Of a stretch of DNA of 64,000 nucleotides, positions 32,707 to 42,503 are shown in pieces. Numbering within the stretch: the first letter of the stretch is position 1; the number at the start of each line of letters is the position of its first letter. The notes beneath the pieces are model-generated. The model searched no databases, was not told the DNA's origin, and saw only the letters and a program-made list of their open reading frames with translations. A program made the position numbers and the translations under genes. Source of the stretch: Eremomyces bilateralis CBS 781.70 (Eukaryota; Ascomycota; Dothideomycetes; Eremomycetales; Eremomycetaceae); NCBI RefSeq assembly GCF_010015585.1, contig NW_022985090.1, positions 1-64,000 of the forward strand, written 5' to 3'.

Positions 32707-34328
32707 CATTGGGGTGGTCAAATTTGTGGCGCAGAGGTCTTAGCAGCTGATATATCTCCAGCTCCCTCAACTTTGATCTTCAATATCTTCACCATTTTTT
32801 ATACAAATCATGCCAGGAAAAGAGTGGGATAGTCTCCGTAAGATTGCATTTTTTAGGCTCTATGATCAGTCCAAAACCGCCAATGATTTACCTCAATCTG
32901 TCGCCAAAAGGGCATTAAGATCCCACCATCAACAGGCCGCCGATGGCTTGCCCAATGCGATGAGCCAGGGCTACGGGCTATACGACGTACAAGGGATATT
33001 AGCAAACGCCTTGGACGACCTCCTAGCCTCGATAGCCGGACGCTTCAGAGCCCCCTCGATCCGTAGAACGAGCTATACTGGAAGTCAAGAGAGGAGCAAG
33101 CAAAAGAGCTAAGGGTATACACTCGAACACTCCAAAAGAACTTCTCTAAACGGCTCAACGCGAGGCGCTATAAGAAGCCACAAACCAAGGCTATCAGCTC
33201 TACAAACAAGGGGGTCCGGAAGGTCTATGGGGAGGACCATCGTGGTAAGTCAATCAAAGATCTATGGCGATGGCTCTACTTCATAGACGGGACCTATTTC
33301 AACTCCAGAGATCTCGCTGATAAGCAGGAATACGAGTTACGGGTCCCAGGCGAATCTCAACGATTTAAATCAATACAGGGGATTCAGGGTAGCCCCCTCG
33401 ACGTAACGGTTCACGTTGCAGCCGGAATCTCCTATGATCGGAAAGGGGTCTTCCATTTCTACCCTAATCCAGCCGAACCAGCTGCAAAAAGGGCGTATAG
33501 GCCCCGGAGACCGCGGAGGTCAAGTGTTGAGACTTGTAAGTGTATCACTGTAGGGAGTCTCCAATCGTGAGGCAAACATTGAATTGTTGCTATGAAGGAG
33601 GAATCTATCTAACTGTAAGGTGTGCGAGGCGTTTATCTGTTCTGGTGTTTACAGAGCAAACGGGCCAGGGCCACAGCAGGGCCACATGACAAGGCCACAA
33701 GGCCACAAGGCATCCAGGTCGATAGACCTCTGATCCATCACAAGACTACTGAGCAGTATACCGCTGCATAAGAGGCGTGGGAGGCCGGCTAGCGGGGCGA
33801 TATTGACGTAGATATCAAGATTAAAGGGAACTCGATGACCCAAAATTATTACGCTCAATACATCCTTCCAAAGCATATCGAGCATATTAAGGCTCTTGGT
33901 GAGCAATTCGGCCATCGTTTCTACTTATAGGACGACGGTGATTCATCGCATGGGATGCGATCCTTGATGAATCCAGCCGCGCAGGCTAAACCCGCGGCAG
34001 GTATCTTGATACTCCCCAATCCAGCGCAATCGGCTGATCTCGACCCCAATCGAGTCAATTTGGCAGATCATAAAGTAACGGCTACGCGGCGGGAGGTGGG
34101 AGACGGTGAAAGAGTTCAAGGAGGCGATCCTACGCGAATGGAAGCGTATTACACAGCAGCAAATCCGTTCAAGGACATCTGAGATGCGTTGGCGATGTGA
34201 GAAAGTAGTAAAACTTAAGAGAGCACGTATTAGGAGCTCGTTGTGGTAGATACCAACAATTGAAGTCGTTGATAGCGTGCTTTGTCCGGTGCCAAGACCT
34301 CTGCGCCACGAATTTTACCACCCCGGTG
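32707..34328 (+). mobile_element. Dead Tc1/mariner-type (Ant/Tan-like) transposon
   Basis: The ends form an inverted repeat of about 39 bp: 32707-32745 against 34290-34328, sharing GGGGTGGT, then GTGGCGCAGAGGTCTT. Inside, plus-strand pieces of a DDE_3-type transposase are visible from 32810 to 34249. They run in order from MPGKEWDSLRKIAFFRLYDQ, a helix-turn-helix region, LWRWLYFIDGTYFNSRD, to MTQNYYAQYILPKHIEHIK, DDGDSSHGM and a final EMRWRCEKVV. Several stops and frame changes interrupt it. A flanking TA is present on the left (32705-32706) but not clearly on the right. Confidence 0.75.
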
Positions 34329-34345
34329 GAGCGCGTGCAAGGTCT

Positions 34346-34447
34346 TGGCGCTGTGGCAGGGAGTTTTTGGAACCGCCGGTAACGAAACGGGAGCGTTTCG
34401 CCTAAGCGGAAAACCCTCCAAAAACGGCGTCAGAAACCTCCGTTTTT
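34346..34447 (+). repeat. Diverged direct repeat, copy 1
   Basis: About 100 bp beginning GTCTTGGCGCTGTGGCAGGG are repeated at 34977-35080 with roughly 80 percent identity by eye; most differences are transitions. In one frame both encode LALWQGV, then GT..NET.AFRL and NGVRN. Copy 1 begins just outside the right end of the mariner-type element. Confidence 0.7.
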
Positions 34448-34556
34448 GGAGGTCATTTCGGTAGCACACAGTTAATTACTGCGTATCCGAACATCAGATT
34501 TCATTTCATATACACTCTCTGCCTCGATCATAGGCAGACATACGAGTCGAGCAAGC

Positions 34557-35085
34557 AATGCAAAGGCCATCTCCGTCGCATTTAGCGGCAGCGGCGCCCA
34601 GTCAATCGCCTCTTCCCCCACGAATACAATCAACGCCTTCTACATCGCTTCAATCCGAACCATCTACCAGCATATCCGACAGCGCGTAATCTGCCTCGCC
34701 CAACCCACCAATTCATGTCCAGCAGTCAGAACACCCGCCATCTCAACCATTTCAGCTCTCTAAACCGCCTGAAGCAGAGTTTCCTCGCCCTACCACCGGC
34801 CTTACCCAGACCGCACACGTTGCCCCCTTCCTCCTCAACACAAACCTGATCCATGTCTCGAGCAAGGCCGATTGCCCATTCGCACAATTTCGGGCTGCCA
34901 GAGCCGTGAATCTAGCGTGGAGAAGTTGTGAAGGCTCTCTGAGGCGAGATCCGAAAATATCGTTTGCCAAACACGACGCCTTGGCGCTATGGCAGGGAGT
35001 CTTGGGCACCACCAGTAATGAAACGAGAGCGTTTCGCCTAGGCTGAAAGCCCTTTGGAAATGGCGTCAGAAACTACCGTGTCGCT
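34557..35085 (+). pseudogene. Unrecognised Pro/Ser-rich reading frame, interrupted, with duplicated tail
   Basis: From the ATG at 34557 the frame reads a Pro/Ser/Gln-rich segment (MQRPSPSHLAAAAPSQSPLP), meets a stop near 34689, and continues through FPRPTTGLTQTAHVAPFLL and CPFAQFRAARAVNLAWRSC to the tail DALALWQGVLGTTSNETRAF. The tail is shared with copy 1 at 34346. The pattern of a repeated, decaying reading frame suggests a mobile or multi-copy gene, but I recognise no domain. Confidence 0.35.
34977..35080 (+). repeat. Diverged direct repeat, copy 2
   Basis: Partner of 34346-34447. It forms the 3' end of the interrupted reading frame at 34557-35085. Confidence 0.7.
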
Positions 35086-35438
35086 TTGTAATGCCTGCTC
35101 CAACCTGTGCAACACGGGCTTAACTGTGCTAATATCTTTGGCGGCGTCTGGAGCATCTTTAACATTGTTGATGGTCTTGGCGAGGAACTATGCGCTCTAA
35201 AGAGCTGCCGTGGTGATGTCTACGATAGCAGCAGTAATATTAAGAGGGTTCGTTATGGTTACAGAAACCGTTCATGGAGATTAATCGATGGGTTCCCAAC
35301 CGAGGTAAAGAAACGAACACTGGAATGGAGGGATGAACGGTACGTTGGCCCGTTGGGAGGGCTACACTTCAATTGAGACGGTGCTGAGGGGCTGCGACGA
35401 ATCATCAGGTGCACCTAGACGCTGCCGCTTCAATACGC
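35086..35438. other. Upstream region of the NLR gene
   Basis: A plus-strand open frame without ATG (35107-35376) reads IFGGVWSIFNIVDGLGEEL and later WRLIDGFPTEVKKRTLEWRD. It looks protein-like and could be an upstream exon or the remains of an N-terminal domain of the NLR, but no splice path into 35439 was found that keeps the frame open. Confidence 0.3.
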
Positions 35439-38400
35439 ATGACGAGGTCTTTTGTTCGTCGATCAAAATCGTCGATCAACACCTATGCAGACCAAAGTTG
35501 TGACGAGATTACATCGTTGAGTATTCCATCAAGGCATAACGTAACAATGGTAATGGTACGCAATAGCGGCGATACCTCCGGTAAGTACCTCAGTTTTGCG
35601 GCTTCTAGATACATCAAATTGACTAGCAGTCTAGATTTAGATCGAGTACTTAATATCTTACCCATTGCTGCCGATGCATCGTTCAAATCATTCAAGCGAC
35701 AGCACGAACCAACCTGCCACCCCGATACCCGTGTCGCCCTCCTCCGAGAGATATACAACTGGGCTGATGGAGAACGCTCACCATTCATCTTCTGGCTGAG
35801 CGGTTTGGCCGGCACTGGCAAGTCTACAATAGCGCGAACAGTGGCCGCCAGTTACTCTCAGAAGGGTCAACTTACGGGGAGCTTCTTCTTCTCACGGACC
35901 GGGGGGGATGTTGGTCGCACCGGAAAGTTCATTACAAGTATTGCATTCCAGCTTGCGAATGCAATACCAGATTTGAAGCCTAAGATTTGCGATGCTATAT
36001 CTAAGTGCAATAATATTTCAAGCTGGTCTCTCCACGATCAGTGGCACGAACTCATTCTTGGTCCCTTATCGAAACTTGACGACAAGGATTGCCGATCGAA
36101 ACATGTCCTTGTTGTCGACGCGCTTGATGAGTGTGAAGATCAGAACAATATTCAGATTATTTTACAACTTCTAGCTGAAGTTCAATCATTAAAGGTTATT
36201 AAGCTACGAGTGCTTTTAACGAGCAGGCCTGAGGTTCCGATCCAGCATGGGTTCCACCAAATACGAGAAGACGAGCACCAAGATTTAGTACTTGATGATA
36301 TTAAGCGGTCGATTATAGACCACGACATTTCTGTTTTCCTGAGAGGCAAACTCAGACTTATTGGACGAGAATGTCGATTTAAGGCCGGCTGGCCGGAAGA
36401 CAGAGCTATCGAACGCCTAGTCCAGAACTCAGGGGGATTGTTTATCTGGGCTGCAACAGCCTGTCGGTTCATCGAACAAGACGGCCAGCTTGCAGAAACA
36501 CGACTGACTTCTCTTCTATGGGAAGGCAGTGGTATACTTCTACCAGAGCGGAAGCTTGATAAAATATATACCACCGTCCTCACCAATTCTCTCCGAGGAG
36601 AATACGATAAAGAAGAAAGCTGGAGGCTGCACAAGCTATTTCGCCAAATTGTTGGACCTATGGTAACGTTACGAGATCCGCTATCCGTATCTAGTCTTGC
36701 GGAGCTGCTTGGGAAAGATGTCCACACTTTAAAACGAACCTTGACCAACTTATATTCCGTTCTCGATATGCCGAACATCGAGACAAATACCATTCGGCTT
36801 CTCCATCCATCATTCCACGACTTCCTTCTTGACCAGAGCAGATACTCGAATCCTCAATTTTACATCGACAAGAAACTCGTCCATCGTCTAATTTATCAAA
36901 ACTGTCTTCAAGTAATGTCAAAGCACCTACGGCGCGATATCTGCAATCTCCAACATCCGGGAGCTTCCACAGCCGGCTTGAGCGGAACCGAATTAGACAG
37001 ACATGTCCAACCTCCTGTCCAGTACGCATGCCGGTTCTGGGTATATCATTTCAAGCGAAGCGATATGGACATTGGCGACTACGATGACATTGAAGTATTT
37101 CTCCGAAGGCACTTCCTTCACTGGCTTGAAGTACTATCATTGCTAGGTTGTGTCTCTGATGCGACTTTTATGATTGATATGCTAGACTCAACATTGGTAA
37201 GAAGACCGATCACGGAAATCGATGACACTAGCTGACCGGTCAGAATATGCGAATCGAGCAACCTCAGATGCGATTAGGGCTTCGTGATAGAATAAAATCG
37301 ACCTTTCTACACCGCCTTGACCTCAAGAATGAAGGAACAACACCTTCTAGTTTACAAGCTTTCATACATGACGCTATACGCTTCACCGTAACTTTTCAAC
37401 CGGTTTTGGAAACGTCACCACTACAAGTATATTACGGGGGTCTAACATTTAGTCCGAATGCGAGCATTGTCAGGAAGAACTTCTTGATTGAAGTTCCAGC
37501 TTGGATCTCATGCATGCCCAAGGTGTCGGAAAAATGGAGCCACTATTTACAGGTGTTCAAGGGCCATTCAGGCCGGGTCACGTCCGTGGACTTCTCGCCG
37601 GACAGCAAGACGCTGGCATCAGCATCAGAGGACGCAACGATCAGGGTGTGGGACGCCGGGTCCGGAAAGGCGCTACAAACGCTTAAGGGCCATTTAGACT
37701 GGGTCATGTCCGTGGCCTTCTCACCGGACAGCAAGACGCTGGCGTCGGCATCGGTGGACGCGACGGTCAGGGTGTGGGACGCCGAGTCCGGGAAGGCGCT
37801 ACAAACATTTAAGGGCCATTTAGACTGGGTCGCTGCCGTGACCTTCTCGCCGGATAGCAAGATGCTAGCGTCAGCATCGAGCGACGCGACGGTCAGAATA
37901 TGGGACGCCCGGTCCGGAAAGGCGCTACGGATACTCAAGGGCCATTCGGGCATAGTCAAGGCCGTAACCTTCTCGCCGGACGGTAAGACGCTGGCGTCGG
38001 CATTATGCGATGCAACGGTTAGGGTATGGGACGTCGAGTCCGGAAAGGCGCTACGGACACTTAAGGGCCATTCGGGCTGGGTCGCGGCTGTGACCTTCTC
38101 GCCGAACGGCAAGACACTAGCGTCGGCATCATGCGACGGGACGGCCAAGGTGTGGGATCTCGGGTCTGGGGAGACGCTACAGACGCTTTATGGCCATTCG
38201 AACGTGGTCGCAGCCGTGACCTTCTCGCCGGATGGTAAGACACTAGTATCAGCATCGTGGGATACGACGGTCAGAGTATGGGACGCCGGGTCCGGGGAGG
38301 CGCTACAGACGCTTAAGGGCCATTCAAGGGCCGTTAAAGCCGTAGCCTTCTCGCCGGACGGCATGACGCTGGCGTCGGCATCGGGAGACACGACGGTCAG

Positions 38401-40426
38401 AGTGTGGGACGCGGGGTCTAGAGAGACGCTACAGACGCTCAAGGGCCATTCGAACCGGGTCACGGCTATAGCCTTCTCGCCAGACGGTAAGATGCTAGCA
38501 TCGGCATCAGATGACGCGACCGTCAAGATATGGGACGCCGGGTCTAGAAAGGCGCTACAGACGCTTAAGGGCCATTTGAACCTAGTCACGGCTATAGCCT
38601 TCTCGCTAGACAGCAAGACGCTAGCTTCGGCATCAGACGACGGGATAGTCAGGGTATGGGACGCCGGGCCCGGAAAGGCGCTACAGATACTTAAGGGCCA
38701 TTCGGGGTGGGTTACGGCCGTACTCTTCTCGCCGGACAGCAAGACGCTAGCGTCGACATCATGGGACGCGACGGTCAGAATATGGGACGTTGAGTCCGGA
38801 GAGGCGCTACAGACGCTTAAGGGCCATTCGAACGTGGTCATGGCTGTGGCCTTCTCGCCGGACGGCAAGATGCTGGCGTCAGCATCGGGCGACGCAACGG
38901 TCAGAATATGGGACGCCAGGTCCGGAAAGGCGCTACGGATACTCAAGGGCCATTCAGGCTGGGTTACAGCCGTGACCTTCTCGCCGGACGATAGGACGCT
39001 GGCGTCGGCATCGTGGGACACGACGGTTAGAGTATGGGACGCCGGGTCCGGAAAGGCGCTACAGATACTCAAGGGCCATTCGGGCTGGGTCGCGGCCGTA
39101 GCCTTCTCGCCAGACGGCAAGACGCTAGTATCGGCATCGTGGGACGCGACAGTCAGAATATGGGACGCCGGATCCGGGAAGGCGCTGCAGACGCTTAAGG
39201 GCCATTCAAACCTGGTCGCAGCCGTGGCCTTCTCGCCGGACGGCAAGACGCTGGCGTCGGCATCGTGGGACACGACGGTCAGAATATGGGACGCCAGGTC
39301 CGGAAAGACGCTACAGATACTCAAGGGTTACTCGGGTCGGGTCACGGCCGTAGCCTTCTCGCCAAACGGTAAGATGTTAGCGTCGGCATCGTGGGACATG
39401 ACGGTCAGAGTGTGGGACACCGGGTCTAGAAAGTCGCTACAGATGTTCAACGGCCATTCGAACGCGGTCACGGCCGTAGCCTTCTCGCCAGACGGCAAAA
39501 CGCTAGCGTCCGTATCGGACGATACGACGGTCAGAATATGGGACGCCGGGTCCGGGAAGGCGCTACAAACACTTAAGGGCCATTCGAACCGGGTTACGGC
39601 CGTAACCTTCTCGCCGGACGGTAAGACGCTAGCATCGGCATCGGGCGACGCAACGGTCAGAATATGGGATGCCGGATCCGGGAAGGCGTTACAGACGCTT
39701 AAGGGCCATTCGGGCTTTGTCGCAGCCGTGGTCTTCTCGCCAGACGGCAAGACGCTGGCGTCGGTACCGTGGGACATGACGGTCAGGGTGTGGGACGCCA
39801 GGTCCGGAAAGGCGCTCCAGACGCTTAAGGGCCATATGGGCATAGTCATGGCCGTGGCTTTCTCGCCGGACAGTACGATTCTGGCGTCGGCATCGTGGGA
39901 CGAGACGGTTAGGGTGTGGGACGCCGGGTCCGGGAAGGCGCTACAAACACTTAAGGGCCATTCGAACCGGGTTATGGCCGTAACCTTCTCGCCGGACGGT
40001 AAGACGCTGGTGTCGGCATCGAGCGACGCGACGGTCAGAATATGGGACGCCAGGTCCGGAATGGCGCTGCGGACGCTCCAGACGAATTTCAGTATTGGCA
40101 GCTTATCGTTTACCGAAGACGGGTCGTGTCTTATGACTAACAGGGGATTACTATATATTTGGGATCCTTCCAATCCCACAGTTCTTTCTCAACCCACGTC
40201 TCAGCCGTCAGCATTTATCGAGGATGAATGGGTATGGTATGGTGGTGAAAGAATTCTTTGGCTTCCTTTAGAGTATCAACAATCAACATGTACTGCTGTC
40301 CATGGTAGTACTGTTGCGTTTGGGTATTCCTCTGGTCAGGTTTTAATTATTGGATTTGCGTTTGAACATTTGCGTTTGCCTTTACCACCTCCCCAGTCAT
40401 CTCCGTTGCAGTTACGCTCTCTTTGA
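35439..40426 (+). CDS. NACHT-WD40 NLR, het-e/HNWD-like
   Basis: Two exons are inferred, 35439-37196 and 37244-40426, giving about 1646 residues. The 47-bp intron is classical (GTAAGA, CTGAC, CAG) and removes the stop that would otherwise end the first frame. Residues 1-85 match no effector domain I know. The NACHT domain starts at FWLSGLAGTGKSTIA (Walker A about 122-129), with FFFSRTGGDVG and Walker B HVLVVDALDECED near 225-235, then TSRPE (sensor) and LLHPSFHDFLLD (winged-helix end). WD40 repeats occupy 37556-40075: 20 units of exactly 42 residues, then a degenerate 21st blade ending in YIWDP. Such proteins act as non-self sensors triggering cell death or incompatibility; ligand binding by the WD40 part opens the NACHT oligomeriser. 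The start is uncertain: the ATG at 35439 is the first in frame. Confidence 0.88.
37556..40075 (+). repeat. Tandem array of 20 WD40-coding repeats, 126 bp each
   Basis: Twenty units in perfect 126-bp register with no insertion or deletion. Each encodes a version of LKGHSxxVxAVxFSPDGKTL followed by ASASxDxTVRxWDAxSGKALQT. Long stretches such as AAGGGCCATTCG and CTTCTCGCCGGACGG recur almost unchanged between distant units, so they have been homogenised or amplified recently. Differences cluster at a few codons, mainly the positions after GH, just before FSPD, before the D of SASxD, and after WDA. With the degenerate blade that follows (FSIGSLSFTEDGS to YIWDP) the total is 21, enough for three seven-bladed propellers. 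Confidence 0.95.
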
Positions 40427-40779
40427 TTTCGCCATTAATAGGACACTAATGAGGAAGGGATGATTGGAAACAGATGATTGGAAATACAATGGCTTTTGAA
40501 ACTAAACTATATACTCTTGAAGGCCTGCAGAGAGCGGACTCTACACCTCCACCCAGGGCAGCCTGGGAGCCCATCGAAGACGATACCGACAATTGCCTTC
40601 ACGACGCCTGCGCAGCAGTGGCGAAGCCTTTCACCTTAACACCCCGACGACTACAAAGTACTAAGAGCCTGGATCACACCGAGCGGCGTTCGCCTCCGAT
40701 ACCTGTGGGGGAGGATTACCGTTTACCTTTGTTTGGGTGCAAAGGGACTAGGTTGGGATCCTGAATTAAATGAAACCTA
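40427..40779. other. 3' flank of the NLR gene
   Basis: A weak open frame (40474-40764) with MIGNTMAFETKLYTL has no recognisable domain. The region runs into a truncated transposase on the other strand. Confidence 0.35.
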
Positions 40780-41755
40780 TATACATCCCGCTCTGAGGAA
40801 TTGGTCGTTATTGGGGGCGAGTAAGGTCAATCATACTGTACCGGGCCGCATAGGCGGAGGGATGAATGAACTTATGGGTAAGATGCGAAGCGTGGTTATC
40901 CATCAAGAGCAGTCGTTTCCCCTTCTTAGCCCGGTGTCTTGTATACCGATGGAAATCCTGGATCCAATCGAAGGCAATAAGGTCGTTTGACCACCCAGAC
41001 TTAGAGATGTTGATACAGTAATCGTCTGGAATCTGGCCTTCGTACCATCGTTCAAGATGGTTCTCGCCCTTTAAGATAAAGTAGGGCGGAAGAACAAAAC
41101 CATCAGCAGCGACACACTCGATATCCGTAACCGATTCGCCTGACTCCGTACTAGGACTGCCTCGTTTTGCCCCCGGTCGGAAACTAACCACTTTTTGCCG
41201 CTTCCCTTCACCAAGGCGGAAGCCACTTTCGTCGAAATTATATATATTCCGTGCCTCGATTCCATGCTCTTGAATCTGCTCCTGAAGGAGTTGAAACCAA
41301 TACTGTATATGTCCAAGATCCTCAGCACGTAGGCAGTCGTCTTTAACTGGTTTTTGGTCGATAAGCGAAAGGGTGTGGCGCTTGATAAATTTATATTTCC
41401 AGTTCTTACTAACGTGAGGTGGCTGCGTTGTATCGAGGGCGTTTATTCGGAGTATAGAGTTGGCGCACGCTTCGATTTCTGTAGGCGTAGGAGGCGCTCC
41501 CCACTCATCAAGCTGATGGATCCAAGCTAGGAGAGCCTTATCTGTAGCTGATCGAGTTTAGACGCTTGTACGAACGGAGAACGGTTGGTATAGGATGTTT
41601 TTCCTTCAAGGCGGCCTCGAAGGACAGGCCGGCTGATTTGGAACTCACGCGCTAACGCTGAAACGTTAACCAATTTCCCTGCTTTTTTTTTTTGGCTCTG
41701 TAGCCTTCTTGAGTGCTTTCTGTATAGTCTCCTCTGAATATTTGACACGTTTAGA
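40780..41755 (-). pseudogene. pogo-type transposase, 3'-truncated and broken
   Basis: The likely start is the ATG at 41758-41755 (MSKRVKYSEETIQKALKKA), a psq-like DNA-binding region. It is followed by a run of ten A on the coding strand where the frame shifts, then LAREFQISRPVLRGRLEG. The catalytic core shows IYNFDESGFRLGEG (first Asp), a zinc-free linker with GFVLPPYFILKG, and LLLMDNHASHLT (second Asp). Shortly after HKFIHPSAYA the coding sequence is lost, so the third catalytic Asp and the tail are missing. It is a different lineage from the elements at 13.8, 26.9 and 50.5 kb. No matching terminal repeat is found on the truncated side. Confidence 0.75.
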
Positions 41756-42128
41756 CATGTTTGGTGGTATAGATTTGAAGATGATGGTAAAATTGGACTT
41801 TTGGCGTGGGTTTGACTTTTGGTGTGGGAGCACCAATAACTGGAGGTTGTGGGGCGGTCATGGGGCACGGATAATGGCTAGCATACGAGAATAACCCATA
41901 ATTATGTTTATTCACGTGAAGGTAGATGAAACTGCTGTTATATTGTACCTTGCTTCTTCTAAATCCGCGAGGAGTTTCGAGTTGGGTATGGTATGCAATC
42001 GCGCGGACGCTGTCGGCTCCTGGAATCAAAGTCTGTGTAATATAGACGCTTGCCTGGCCCGCCACAGGTTTGTAGCCGACATAATTTCATCCTATGCATT
42101 TGCCGAGATTGATGTCCTATTCAGTCCT

Positions 42129-42503
42129 TCAAATAGAATGTACCTCACAAGACTCCGCATTCCAGAATGACAAGAGTAGATATACAACCTCACTCGCTCC
42201 AAGTCCGCACGGGAGAGCCCACGGCAGCAGCTGGAGAAAGATGTCTTGGTTCGTCAGGCTCCCGAAGAATACAATCGCGACAAATGCAATAGGTATAATA
42301 TGGGGCTGATACTTGTCGAAATGAAGGCAATGATGTAGAAAATTGGCGACGGTGTAGATGCAGCTGGCGAGAACCAAGCCCTGGGCCCAAGGTTGTGGTT
42401 CTGGACTACGTGCATCGCTGATCGGGCTGCGGGGAAGTGCCGAAGTGGCGGAAGTCGGGAAGTGCCGAAGTGGAGCGGACCAGGGGCTCGGACCTCTGTC
42501 CAT
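42129..42503 (-). CDS. Possible small membrane protein or exon
   Basis: An open minus-strand frame of 124 residues. The first 35 residues are Pro/Ser-rich and cover a minisatellite. The rest contains hydrophobic segments LVLASCIYTVANFLHHCL, IIPIAFVAIVFFGSL and LPWALPCGLGASEVVYLLLSF that look like real membrane helices. It may be the terminal exon of a longer minus-strand gene reaching to about 43.4 kb (an ATG at 43393 starts MDHSDTFGLCEATRKAM), but the exons between could not be resolved. Family not recognised. Confidence 0.35.
   Translation of the reverse strand: MDRGPSPWSAPLRHFPTSATSALPRSPISDARSPEPQPWAQGLVLASCIYTVANFLHHCLHFDKYQPHIIPIAFVAIVFFGSLTNQDIFLQLLPWALPCGLGASEVVYLLLSFWNAESCEVHSI
42431..42476. 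repeat. Short minisatellite
   Basis: Two copies of a unit beginning GGGAAGTGCCGAAGTGG, separated by CGGAAGTC, 26 bp apart. Confidence 0.7.

Noticed and set aside
34346-35080. The 100-bp direct repeats as ends of a long mobile element
   Set aside because: They are inside coding-like sequence, are too short and diverged, and have no element-like ends or internal genes.
35581-35629. GTAAGT to CAG possible intron in the NLR N-terminus
   Set aside because: Using it breaks the frame or meets a stop on either side, whereas reading through keeps the frame open to the NACHT domain.
37543-40179. Three long minus-strand open frames (201, 378 and 283 codons) across the WD40 array
   Set aside because: They are a by-product of a 126-bp repeat whose length is a multiple of three: if one unit lacks antisense stops, all do. 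The encoded peptide is simply periodic and the sense strand gives a recognisable WD40 protein.
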